Shown in pieces: positions 1 through 7,284 of a DNA stretch of 64,000 nucleotides. The translations under genes were made by a program, and so were the position numbers. Each line of letters begins with the position of its first letter. Position 1 is the first letter of the stretch. The DNA comes from Pseudomonas sp. CM27 (GTDB lineage: Bacteria > Pseudomonadota > Gammaproteobacteria > Pseudomonadales > Pseudomonadaceae). The notes under the pieces were generated by a model. It was given only the letters and a program-made list of their open reading frames with translations. It did not search any database and was not told the DNA's origin. The stretch spans positions 17,433 through 81,432 of the forward strand of contig NZ_JABMCN010000001.1 of NCBI RefSeq assembly GCF_013179515.1, written 5' to 3'.

Positions 1-174
1 CAGCAGCAGCGCGCCGTCCACTTCCTCAACCCCGTTGATGTTCATCCCGAGCTGAGCCATGCCGTTGACCTTGGCATCGTGCAAGCGCGGGATGATGTCT
101 GGACCTGGTGTTGGGTTGAAGGGATGGCCACGCCATGCTCGCGGCGTCGAACGAGAAGGAAGTACATGCGTCAC
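1..174 (-). CDS. Partial ORF cut by the window edge
   Basis: An open frame of 58 codons without stops runs off the left edge. A GTG at 172-174 directly abuts the LexA-type palindrome at 175-200; a later in-frame ATG (codon 39) is another possible start. I do not recognise the product. The only hint about its role is the SOS box just upstream, which would make it a DNA-damage-inducible gene, perhaps a phage or pyocin-type accessory gene. Because the start codon touches the box there is no room for a normal leader and ribosome site, so the true start may be internal. Confidence 0.3.
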   Translation of the reverse strand, partial: MTHVLPSRSTPRAWRGHPFNPTPGPDIIPRLHDAKVNGMAQLGMNINGVEEVDGALLL

Positions 175-200
175 CGATACTGTATATTTATACAGTATCG
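175..200. promoter_or_regulatory. LexA (SOS) box inside a 26-bp palindrome
   Basis: The core CTGTATATTTATACAG at 180-195 fits the CTG-N10-CAG LexA consensus exactly. The surrounding bases extend the dyad to a 26-bp palindrome, imperfect only at its centre. It lies immediately upstream of the minus-strand partial ORF at the left edge. Confidence 0.7.
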
Positions 201-289
201 TATGACCTATGATCCCTAAGGGCAACGCCGGATAGCTGGATAGACGAATGGCCTATTGCGGGCCGATCTGCTATGGCGACTGATCCAGA

Positions 290-592
290 TCAGACAAACG
301 TCAACGGGGTCCAAGCTGGAGTACGTTCAAGAGCCTTATTGCAGTTTTCCCAAAATTGGATAAGCGCCCTACGGGCCTCATCCTCTGAAGCATAAGGGCC
401 TTTTGGCTGAGGAACACCCTTCACAGATGCTTCAACTCTGCATGAGAATGCACCAGTACCCAAATGCCGTACTACTTTCCCTGCAGTTTGTCGATCGCTG
501 TTGATGAATCCTTCAGCTTGAAGCTCAATGACCACTTCCACCACATCCAGCATCGCCACTTCTCCATTAAAGTTTGGAGTGCAATCTACCAC
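290..592 (-). CDS. Hypothetical protein
   Basis: A 100-codon frame; an internal ATG at codon 14 would give about 87 residues. The product is small and soluble-looking, with no signal peptide or membrane segment and no motif I recognise. It follows the decayed Rz/Rz1 pair on the same strand, so it was probably a gene of a prophage late or accessory region. The region 201-289 before the SOS box shows nothing I can support. Confidence 0.4.
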   Translation of the reverse strand: MVDCTPNFNGEVAMLDVVEVVIELQAEGFINSDRQTAGKVVRHLGTGAFSCRVEASVKGVPQPKGPYASEDEARRALIQFWENCNKALERTPAWTPLTFV

Positions 593-608
593 AGCTCGTC
601 GCGACCAA

Positions 609-878
609 TCAGCCGGGATGATTCAAGGCATCACGTTCTCGCTCGCACTGCTGGCCGGCGATCCTGGCTCGGTCATAAGCCTGCGCCAGCTATCGATTCG
701 ATTCGACAGACCGGCTGAGCAGGTCGGATAGCACCATGGCGGCGCGGGTGGCTGTCTCGCCCTTGGCAACAGCAGCGGTACACGTGACGTGACAGCTGAC
801 GTCGCCAGCGAGCTGGGTGGCGTCACTGCGCAGCCGTTGGCCAGCAGCGTGAGCACCAGCACCAGCAAACGATCTCAC
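609..878 (-). pseudogene. Decayed phage Rz (i-spanin) fragment with in-frame amber
   Basis: Read on the minus strand, the frame gives an Rz-like C-terminal half: an 'AHAAGQRLRSDATQ' stretch, then 'GETATRAAMVLSDLLSRS', then 'LAQAYDRARIAGQQCERERD' before a TGA at 609-611. A TAG interrupts the frame just before 'LAQAYD', where Pseudomonas phage Rz proteins usually have a Glu or similar residue, so one GAG-to-TAG change would explain it. The N-terminal membrane anchor is missing. I infer a relic of a lysis cassette separate from the intact Rz at 6155. Confidence 0.6.
623..868 (-). CDS. Rz1-like (o-spanin) frame nested in the Rz relic
   Basis: This 81-codon frame overlaps the Rz relic in another reading frame, as Rz1 does in lambdoid phages. 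It begins with a short hydrophobic stretch and a possible lipobox (LLANGC) followed by a Pro/Ser-rich segment. The start would be non-ATG or upstream. Since its Rz partner is broken, it is probably not functional. It could also be a chance frame kept open by the Rz codon pattern. Confidence 0.35.
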   Translation of the reverse strand: MLVLVLTLLANGCAVTPPSSLATSAVTSRVPLLLPRARQPPAPPWCYPTCSAGLSNRIDSWRRLMTEPGSPASSASENVMP

Positions 879-879
879 G

Positions 880-1139
880 ACCTTTTACCCTACTTTCTTG
901 CTGCGCATCTGCGATCCGATGTTGCTCCTAGCGCAAACCGCTCGCCAATCATTTCTGCCAAGCGATAGCTGCAATCCCGCGGCCCTGATACTTTGCCTGC
1001 TCATACAAGCGCACCCACCGCCCGTACTCCTTATGGCCACAACCTTGCTAGACGTGGTACTATCGCGAAATTTTAAGATTTAACTCAAAAAAGAAAATAA
1101 TTAACCAACTACATTAGTGAAACCAACTGGACACCACCT
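880..1139. other. Gap without an intact gene
   Basis: On the minus strand a short open stretch with stop at 949-951 encodes 'GRWVRLYEQAKYQGRGIAAI' and is closed upstream by a stop near 1050. It looks like the end of a lost phage gene, but I cannot name it. From about 1060 the sequence becomes strongly AT-rich, marking the edge of the low-GC operon. No RNA gene is visible. Confidence 0.35.
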
Positions 1140-1153
1140 CAGCCATATGGCTG
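1140..1153. promoter_or_regulatory. 14-bp perfect palindrome upstream of the cargo operon
   Basis: CAGCCATATGGCTG is a perfect dyad ending 25 bp before the first cargo gene at 1179, in an AT-rich leader that should hold the operon promoter. It may be an operator, or a short hairpin in the mRNA leader. The regulator is unknown. Confidence 0.35.
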
Positions 1154-1178
1154 TTGAATTGGAATAACGGAATAACCA

Positions 1179-2876
1179 ATGGACGCGGCAAGATTTGATT
1201 CGACAGTACAAAGCTTTACTAAAAACTGGGAATTCGAGCTACTAATTAGACACTATGAGCAGCACGCAGAGAACACAGAAAAACATTTGGAATTCTGCGT
1301 ACTCCTTGCTGACCTAGGACTCCTTGAAAACCTTCATCTTTTCATTTGCAAGGTCGGCCTTTACAGCCTAAAAAAGCTAGCCAGCGACCCAAACTCCAAG
1401 TACGCAAAAAGTGGCAACGCGAAGATTCTTCTAGAAATTTACGAGTCGGAAATCCTGCCCACTTTCGAACATCAACCTGGAAGAGCAACAGGCATTGACC
1501 ACGAGTTATTGTGCCTTTCCCGATACAAAGACACAACCGTTCTCGAAAACTACATACTATCTAAAAAAGACGATATTTTTCAGATCGATCAAAACCCAAA
1601 GACATTGATGTATTTGACCTATGCTTTAAACCAACTATGGTCAAAAACCAAAGAAAGCCATACCAGCAAAATCACGCTCAGCAATTTCTCGAACTTTAAA
1701 AACCTGTCTGCAATCCGCAGAGCTTACATCACTAAAAATGTGTGCTTGCGCATAATTACATGTGAAGAAAGCATTGCCTTCCCACAACTTGGGCATAACG
1801 ACCTTCAGAAATTGCTAGGCATTATTGCAGCTCAGAAATCTAGATACCGTGGTGCAGAGCGAGCATATGATTTAGTTTCCGACATCGTCCGCAAACAGCT
1901 CGCAAAACCAACTACATCTAAAAATCTTGGCTGGAATATCAAGCCGAGGGTTGCGGTTTGTATGTCCGGCATATACCGATGTGGAAACTTAGCAGTCGAG
2001 AGCATATTCGAAAACATCATCAAGCCTTTAGAGGCAGATGTATTTTTTCATTCATGGACAGAGATGCAAGATTGGCCAGGACTGGGCGGCGCGGGTGATG
2101 AGTGGGTGATAAGAACCTTCAACAAAGAAATTCTTTCGAAGTGCCCGCCAACCATCCGCTCAAAAAAACAATTCAAGTCTAAGTTCCCCAAATCATTCGA
2201 AAAACTCGACACTGCTTCACTCTCAGAATTCAAAGTAGAAAAGCTTCCACCTGAAATAAAATTTACAAAAGTTCTTTTAGACAACGATGCAACTGTTTTT
2301 TCTGAGAATGGAATAGACATCAACAATTTCCTTTCTTTAGACTCCCCCAACCAAGCCAAGATGATATACGGCATCTACAAAGCACATGAGTTGGCCGTAG
2401 AGCATGAAAAGCAAAATGGCTTCCGCTATGATTACATTATCAGATGCCGCCCAGATGTATTCCTGAAAAATAAACTTACATTTGACCTTTTAGAAGATCT
2501 CAAATCTCACGATGTAGCGATGGAGTTCTCAAAAGAATGGGGGCCTCAAGATCAATTCTGGTATGCCCAAAGAGCACCAGCACTTACTATGGCATCACTT
2601 TGGTCTGCATCCTTAGACAGTAATAGCTTATCCCCTTTCCCTCTAATACCGTCTATGCGTGCTCACAACCTCATATTGGGCTGGATGACAGATAATCATC
2701 TTCAACCTGTCAACACTCCTATAAAACGAGACATGAATCTAGTAAACAGTCAGGCCACACCACCTGACTTCTCAGCAGCTTTGATTGAAGACTTTACGAA
2801 CGAAGCTAAAGATCTTAGCCAGAGCCAAGCAACACTTGACTTTTTCGCAGCCTTAAAGGGATTCAACAAGAAATGA
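1179..2876 (+). CDS. Putative glycosyltransferase of a surface-polysaccharide operon
   Basis: This 565-residue protein heads the AT-rich five-gene operon. The N-terminal 250 residues are helical and unassigned. The C-terminal half (from about residue 257) starts with a beta-strand 'RVAVCMSGIYRCG' and contains 'EADVFFHSW' and, near residue 420, 'YDYIIRCRPDVFL'. That last stretch resembles the Asp-containing metal-nucleotide motif of GT-A type transferases found in capsule and O-antigen loci. There is no signal peptide or membrane span, so it should act in the cytoplasm on nucleotide sugars. It overlaps the next gene by 4 bp. The family assignment is tentative; base composition differs sharply from the flanking phage genes. 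Confidence 0.55.
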   Translation: MDAARFDSTVQSFTKNWEFELLIRHYEQHAENTEKHLEFCVLLADLGLLENLHLFICKVGLYSLKKLASDPNSKYAKSGNAKILLEIYESEILPTFEHQPGRATGIDHELLCLSRYKDTTVLENYILSKKDDIFQIDQNPKTLMYLTYALNQLWSKTKESHTSKITLSNFSNFKNLSAIRRAYITKNVCLRIITCEESIAFPQLGHNDLQKLLGIIAAQKSRYRGAERAYDLVSDIVRKQLAKPTTSKNLGWNIKPRVAVCMSGIYRCGNLAVESIFENIIKPLEADVFFHSWTEMQDWPGLGGAGDEWVIRTFNKEILSKCPPTIRSKKQFKSKFPKSFEKLDTASLSEFKVEKLPPEIKFTKVLLDNDATVFSENGIDINNFLSLDSPNQAKMIYGIYKAHELAVEHEKQNGFRYDYIIRCRPDVFLKNKLTFDLLEDLKSHDVAMEFSKEWGPQDQFWYAQRAPALTMASLWSASLDSNSLSPFPLIPSMRAHNLILGWMTDNHLQPVNTPIKRDMNLVNSQATPPDFSAALIEDFTNEAKDLSQSQATLDFFAALKGFNKK

Positions 2877-3250
2877 AGCGCCTAATTATGGATTTGGATG
2901 ATACAATTTGCTCAACCATAAATGGCGACTACAAGAATAGCACGCCGGACCTAAGTGTAATTCAAAAGCTTCATGAATATCGCGAGATGGGCTTTACAAT
3001 TGCCATTAGCACCAGTCGTAACATGCGCACATATAATGGTGACATCGGAAAAATCAATGCGAACACTTTGCCCATAATCGTAGAGTGGCTCAACACACAC
3101 CATGTTCCATATGATGAAATCATTGTGGCTAAACCATGGTGCGGAATGGAAGGCTTTTACGTAGACGATAAAGCAATCCGCCCCTCCGAATTCAAGAAAA
3201 AAAGCTATGAAGAAATTCAAGAGCTTTTGAGTTTGGAGAAATCTGCATGA
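2873..3250 (+). CDS. HAD-superfamily phosphatase, capsule-biosynthesis type
   Basis: A 125-residue single-domain HAD protein. The nucleophile motif DLDDTIC lies at residues 7-13, a 'STSRN' motif II is near residue 47, and 'GFYVDDKAI' near residue 98 supplies the C-terminal acidic pair. Small HAD proteins of this type accompany nucleotidyltransferases in capsule and lipooligosaccharide loci, where they remove a phosphate from a small precursor. It overlaps the preceding and following genes by 4 bp each, so translation is coupled. The substrate cannot be told from sequence. Confidence 0.7.
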   Translation: MKRLIMDLDDTICSTINGDYKNSTPDLSVIQKLHEYREMGFTIAISTSRNMRTYNGDIGKINANTLPIIVEWLNTHHVPYDEIIVAKPWCGMEGFYVDDKAIRPSEFKKKSYEEIQELLSLEKSA

Positions 3251-4806
3251 TCTTAATCACTTCAGCGGCATATGTTGATGCCGAATTTCAGGCAGAGTTT
3301 GGCAAGTTACCTCCCGCCTTTCTTCCAGTGGGAAACAAGCGCCTATTTACACTCCAAGCCACAGCAATAAAAAAAGCATACCCGAGTGAGAGAATCTGGC
3401 TTTCCATTCCCGAAAGCCATGCTGTATCAGTGCAAGATTTTCGAACTTTAGACAGCCTTGAAGTCAGCGTACTAAAGGTTCCTGACGGGCTAAGTCTTGC
3501 CGACTCAATCCTTTTCTCTTTGAATGTCATCGGGGCAAATAACACCACCGTCCGAATTTTACACGGCGACACCTACCTCCCCCAGATACCTGTTGGAGAC
3601 AACCTCCTGGCGCTTGCCTCTACGCAGGATTACTACAACTGGGAAGTTGAAAAATCCAACCCCAGCGACGAACTTGTTTGGTGCGGTTACTTTGCTTTCT
3701 CCAACCCACAAAACCTAATAAAGAATTTAACAATTTGTCGCGGAGAATTTGTAGGTGCTGTTCGGGAATACTCCGCGAGCTATCCCACCGAAAAGATTTT
3801 GTTAGACAATTGGTTTGACCTAGGGCACATCAACACTTTCTACAAGACAAGAGCAAAAATTACAACTCAACGCTCATTTAATGAACTAAAAATCACAGAT
3901 ACCCATGTATACAAAAGCGGAACACCCCATCACAAAATTGTAGCAGAAGGCACTTGGTTCAAATCGCTGCCAGTTAGCCTCAAAGGCTTTGTACCTCAGC
4001 TTATGGACCAAGGAATTAAGGATGGGAAACCTTTCTACGTTATTGAGTTTTTGTATCTTGCGCCCCTAAACGAACTTTTTGTAAACGGCAATAACCCGAA
4101 ATTCTTTTGGAAAAAAATATTCCGCCACATTAAAAGTTGGCTCCAGGCCTGCACCGAAAACTTCCCCGCAGAGCAATTGAGCCACGTACAAGCAGGCCGC
4201 CAAGACTTGATAGCTCGAAAGTCCGCGAAGCGTCTTGCGTCTTTCTGCGATACCAAAAATTACAACATGCATAAAAACGTCATTTTAAATGGTAAAACAA
4301 TGCCATCTATAAACGACGTAATGGAGCATTGCATTAGCTTGGCCCTAGCCAAACCAACTCTACCTGGCATACTGCATGGCGATCTGTGCTTTAGCAATAT
4401 GCTTTATGATTCACGCGCAGATATGCTAAAGCTTATTGACCCCAGAGCTATTGACTTCAACGAACAGTTCACGCTCTATGGGGACGTTGCCTACGACATC
4501 GCGAAAGCTAATCATTCGATCATCGGGTTGTATGATTTCATAATTGCCGGCGCCTTTAGCGCCCAGCAGATCGGGGACCTCAACTTCGTATTTGAAATAT
4601 TCAAAGACGACAGGATTGATAGACTTCAAAGCGATTATCTCGACGAACAACTTCTCCCGAATACGTACGCCGCAGACTACATGCCGCTAACCATTCTTTT
4701 ATTCCTATCTATGCTGCCACTACATGCTGACAATGAGCATAGGCAGCTTGCACTTTTCGCAAATGCTTTCCGGCTGTATGACCAATTCCTAATCGAGGCT
4801 AATTAA
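3247..4806 (+). CDS. Nucleotidyltransferase-like / APH-choline kinase-like fusion protein
   Basis: This 519-residue protein seems to have two parts. Residues 1-220 resemble a nucleotidyltransferase fold ('PPAFLPVGNKRLF' near residue 22) but lack a clear GxGxRF signature. Residues 230-519 look like an aminoglycoside phosphotransferase/choline-kinase domain, with the catalytic loop HGDLCFSNML near residue 376 and a DPR metal motif about 20 residues later. It could phosphorylate a small alcohol or sugar and help activate it for transfer to a surface glycan. The next gene supplies a complete nucleotidyltransferase, starting directly after this stop. No membrane segments are seen. Confidence 0.6.
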   Translation: MILITSAAYVDAEFQAEFGKLPPAFLPVGNKRLFTLQATAIKKAYPSERIWLSIPESHAVSVQDFRTLDSLEVSVLKVPDGLSLADSILFSLNVIGANNTTVRILHGDTYLPQIPVGDNLLALASTQDYYNWEVEKSNPSDELVWCGYFAFSNPQNLIKNLTICRGEFVGAVREYSASYPTEKILLDNWFDLGHINTFYKTRAKITTQRSFNELKITDTHVYKSGTPHHKIVAEGTWFKSLPVSLKGFVPQLMDQGIKDGKPFYVIEFLYLAPLNELFVNGNNPKFFWKKIFRHIKSWLQACTENFPAEQLSHVQAGRQDLIARKSAKRLASFCDTKNYNMHKNVILNGKTMPSINDVMEHCISLALAKPTLPGILHGDLCFSNMLYDSRADMLKLIDPRAIDFNEQFTLYGDVAYDIAKANHSIIGLYDFIIAGAFSAQQIGDLNFVFEIFKDDRIDRLQSDYLDEQLLPNTYAADYMPLTILLFLSMLPLHADNEHRQLALFANAFRLYDQFLIEAN

Positions 4807-5529
4807 ATGTTCATTATTCCGATGGTTGGCAAGAGCAGCCGTTTTTTTAACGAAGGTTACGATCAGCCAAAATACAAGCTGAACATTAAGGGTAAGTCTG
4901 TATTTGAAAGGTCGGTCCGTTCCTTTGAACGATACTTTGAGACTGACAAGTTTTTATTCCTCGTCAGATCAGACTTCAATGCGGCAGAGTATGTTGAAAG
5001 CAGCATTAAAGAAATGGGCATACTCGAGTACTCCATTATAGAGTTCACTGAGGAAACTCAGGGCCAAGCCGATACAGTTTATCAAGGACTCTCGAAAGCT
5101 GGCAGTTTCTTCACCCCCGATGAACCGCTGTACATTTTTAATATTGATACTTTCAGGCCAGGATTTAAAAAATCCGAGAGAAGCATTGACGATGGCTACC
5201 TTGAGGTTTTTAAAGGCGAGGGATCCCACTGGTCTTTCGCACTTCCAGGACCTAGCAACACCGTCATCAAGACCACTGAGAAAGAACGAATCTCCGAACT
5301 TTGCAGCAACGGACTTTACTACTTTAACTCGGCCGCCATTTACAATTCCGCATTCGAGCACAGCGTCAAAAATGACTTAAAAGCCAAAGGTGAGTTCTAT
5401 ATTGCGCCGCTTTATAACCACCTGATCAGCAACAATTTAAAAGTCAGCTACGAACTCATTCCGTCCTCTGAAATAATTTTCTGCGGAACACCTGACGAAT
5501 ACAAAGCGATCATTAACGCAACAATTTGA
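4807..5529 (+). CDS. Sugar/alcohol-phosphate nucleotidyltransferase
   Basis: 240 residues. The N-terminus 'FIIPMVGKSSRF' followed by 'DQPKYKL' is the nucleotide-binding signature of NTP_transferase proteins (G-x-S-x-RF, then PK). 'YIFNIDTF' near residue 114 would carry the metal-binding Asp. It should form an NDP-activated precursor in the cytoplasm, probably using the product of the upstream kinase and phosphatase. It starts right after the upstream stop and overlaps the next frame by 4 bp. The nucleotide and substrate are unknown. Confidence 0.65.
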   Translation: MFIIPMVGKSSRFFNEGYDQPKYKLNIKGKSVFERSVRSFERYFETDKFLFLVRSDFNAAEYVESSIKEMGILEYSIIEFTEETQGQADTVYQGLSKAGSFFTPDEPLYIFNIDTFRPGFKKSERSIDDGYLEVFKGEGSHWSFALPGPSNTVIKTTEKERISELCSNGLYYFNSAAIYNSAFEHSVKNDLKAKGEFYIAPLYNHLISNNLKVSYELIPSSEIIFCGTPDEYKAIINATI

Positions 5530-5903
5530 ACGTAGCTGACAGTCCCCGAAAAATCCTTATTGAGCAAAATTTCCACATGAACAACCACCTTAGTGCCTCT
5601 GAAATTACGCTAGATGACCTCTACTACGACGACTACCACTCCACTAATGAAAGCATCCAAACAAACACGCGCCGCTTTGATCACATGAACGGCGTGGAAG
5701 CCCTTGAAATGATCAATGAGATCATCGCGATTCATGACCATCTTACCCGCGATGATCGCTATCTCATTGAATGGATGATTAGAGAGAAGCTTCCTTCGAG
5801 CATTACTGGATATAACACAGTCCGCGCCTGGATTAGCGATGAGCATAAAGATCTAGCAGAATTGCTTCCACTCCACTTAAAAAAACATCTTGCCCTGCAA
5901 TAA
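5526..5903 (+). CDS. Hypothetical protein, last gene of the cargo operon
   Basis: 125 residues, overlapping the nucleotidyltransferase by 4 bp, so it belongs to the same transcript. An internal ATG at codon 18 is an alternative start. The protein is acidic in its N-terminal third ('LDDLYYDDY') and then mostly helical. It has no signal peptide, membrane span or motif I recognise. A large inverted repeat follows its stop codon. Confidence 0.5.
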   Translation: MNVADSPRKILIEQNFHMNNHLSASEITLDDLYYDDYHSTNESIQTNTRRFDHMNGVEALEMINEIIAIHDHLTRDDRYLIEWMIREKLPSSITGYNTVRAWISDEHKDLAELLPLHLKKHLALQ

Positions 5904-5919
5904 CCACCAGCTTTAGCCA

Positions 5920-5977
5920 AGGCCCAAAATCTGCTTCACCATCTTCCTAGATTTTATATATGATGAAGCATGGGCCT
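5920..5977 (+). terminator. Inverted repeat after the cargo operon
   Basis: Arms AGGCCCA + TGCTTCA and TGAAGCA + TGGGCCT pair over 14 bp with a 5-nt bulge on one side, starting 17 bp after the last cargo gene. There is no long T-tract, so termination is inferred from position only. A second dyad, GCCGGGCT/AGCCCGGC (6116-6146), followed five bases later by TTTT, lies between this and the phage Rz gene and could be the actual plus-strand terminator. I see no gene in 5904-6154. Confidence 0.4.
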
Positions 5978-6154
5978 GGCGGCGTCTTCCACCCTCCAAG
6001 AAGTGACGGGATAGAGCATATACAAGCCGTATGGATAAGAAGGCTTCAGCCTCGCCGAACTTTGTGCACAAAGCAGTGACTACAGCTGAACTGGCTGGGC
6101 ATGTGGATTGAGCGGGCCGGGCTGGATATTGGTGCATCAGCCCGGCGCACCTTT

Positions 6155-6745
6155 TCATCTCGTGACTTCTCGGACATAGGCTTGACAAGCCTTCAGTGCG
6201 ATCAGCCCCCGGTCGCCGTAGTTGGTGATGGCGACAATTCGTTGTGCATGCGCTGTGTCAAGTTTGGCGCGTACGACTCCATGAACCATGCTTCCGGTAC
6301 TGGCGGTTTCTCGCACCCCGCCGACACAACCAGGGGCGGCAAAGGCTCCGGTGTCGACAAGGACTGACAGCCGCAAGTCAGCAGTAGCCAGCCTGTCACG
6401 CAGGCGATCTTGAGTTTGTTTAGCATCACTCATTTCCTTCCAATGTGCTCTGTCCTGCTCCTGCAGGCGCTGCTCCAGGGCATATCGCTGGCTTTTCTGT
6501 CCTGCGAGCTGCTCGAGGGCGGCTGCCGCAGCCATCTCACGCTCAAGGCCATGAGCTCGATCCTTATCCGCCAACTGCCGGACATAGTTTGAAGCCTGAT
6601 CGGATAGGCGCTGGCCGTAGTCATTGGACTGCCAGACCCAGGCACCACGCCACCCAACCCAAAGGCCAACTGCCAGCGCCAGTGCCAGTGCCAGTGCCAG
6701 CAGGCCGAGTCGCTCATTGAACGGCGCAGCTGCCATCACATTCAT
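6155..6745 (-). CDS. Phage Rz-like i-spanin
   Basis: 196 residues starting at the ATG that overlaps the endolysin stop (ATGA). A single N-terminal membrane segment rich in Leu/Ala (about residues 14-32) is followed by a long helical, Gln/Arg/Glu-rich periplasmic part, as in Rz proteins that span the periplasm. It works with the nested Rz1 to disrupt the outer membrane at lysis. A longer upstream start would run into the endolysin gene and is less likely. Confidence 0.8.
   Translation of the reverse strand: MNVMAAAPFNERLGLLALALALALAVGLWVGWRGAWVWQSNDYGQRLSDQASNYVRQLADKDRAHGLEREMAAAAALEQLAGQKSQRYALEQRLQEQDRAHWKEMSDAKQTQDRLRDRLATADLRLSVLVDTGAFAAPGCVGGVRETASTGSMVHGVVRAKLDTAHAQRIVAITNYGDRGLIALKACQAYVREVTR
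6202..6429 (-). CDS. Rz1-like o-spanin lipoprotein nested in Rz
   Basis: 75 residues, fully inside the Rz gene in another frame. It starts with Lys residues and a hydrophobic stretch leading to Cys in 'LLLTCGCQS', followed by a Pro-rich mature part, which is the normal Rz1 layout. The lipobox is slightly unusual because two Cys are close together. It would be an outer-membrane lipoprotein that contacts the Rz C-terminus. Confidence 0.78.
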   Translation of the reverse strand: MMLNKLKIACVTGWLLLTCGCQSLSTPEPLPPLVVSAGCEKPPVPEAWFMESYAPNLTQRMHNELSPSPTTATGG

Positions 6746-7188
6746 TCCAAGGCCCTCCGGATCCCCTCGTTGAATACCGCGTCGGGGTAGCGATAGTTTG
6801 CGCACTCATGGGCGATGATCGCGCCGACCGCTACACGCAAAGTGCGCACATCCTTGATGTTGATGACATCGTTTGCCCTGACGCCCAGTTTGGCGGTCAC
6901 GGCTGCGATATAGGCTTCGGTGTTATTCTCGTTACCCGGCGCCCAGCGACTGACGGTTTCGCGCACCGTGTCGATCCCGAGACCTCCTACTCCCGGCATG
7001 CCGTCCTTGCCTCGGTAGTTGATGAGCAATTTACCCAAGGCTCGTATGCCGTTTTCGGCCGAGTCGAAACGGGCAAATCGCGGCTTGGCCACGCCCACCT
7101 CCAGGCCGAGCTGACCCTGCCAAGCATTGCGGGGGTTGAAATCGATGTTGCCCGGGTTGTTGTTGCGGACGCCGCGCGGTGTAGACAT
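6742..7188 (-). CDS. Phage endolysin (lysozyme-like, 'RNNNPGNI' family)
   Basis: 148 residues from the ATG at 7186-7188, which is preceded by TGGAGT at good distance. The N-terminus 'RGVRNNNPGNIDF' is the hallmark of a lysozyme-like phage family often labelled structural protein P5 or endolysin. Position directly before Rz/Rz1 argues for the endolysin role. There is no signal peptide, so export would need the holin, which is encoded 20 kb away at 27756. A terminator hairpin lies between its ribosome site and the upstream gene. Confidence 0.75.
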   Translation of the reverse strand: MSTPRGVRNNNPGNIDFNPRNAWQGQLGLEVGVAKPRFARFDSAENGIRALGKLLINYRGKDGMPGVGGLGIDTVRETVSRWAPGNENNTEAYIAAVTAKLGVRANDVINIKDVRTLRVAVGAIIAHECANYRYPDAVFNEGIRRALE

Positions 7189-7203
7189 GTTTACTCCAGA
7201 CAC

Positions 7204-7226
7204 AAAAAAGCCCGCACTGGGCGGGC
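7204..7226 (-). terminator. Intrinsic terminator inside the late operon
   Basis: Minus-strand stem GCCCGC/GCGGGC with a 5-nt loop followed by six T. It sits just before the endolysin ribosome site, so endolysin expression from the late promoter would need antitermination. Confidence 0.75.
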
Positions 7227-7244
7227 TGCATGAATTTCAGGCAC

Positions 7245-7266
7245 AAAAAAACCGCTCAAGGCGGCT
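7245..7266 (-). terminator. Second intrinsic terminator after the fibre-like gene
   Basis: Minus-strand CCGC/GCGG stem, loop of five, followed by seven T. It stands in tandem with the hairpin at 7204-7226, between the fibre-like gene and the endolysin gene. Confidence 0.65.
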
Positions 7267-7284
7267 GTTTGGTGAAGTCCAGGA

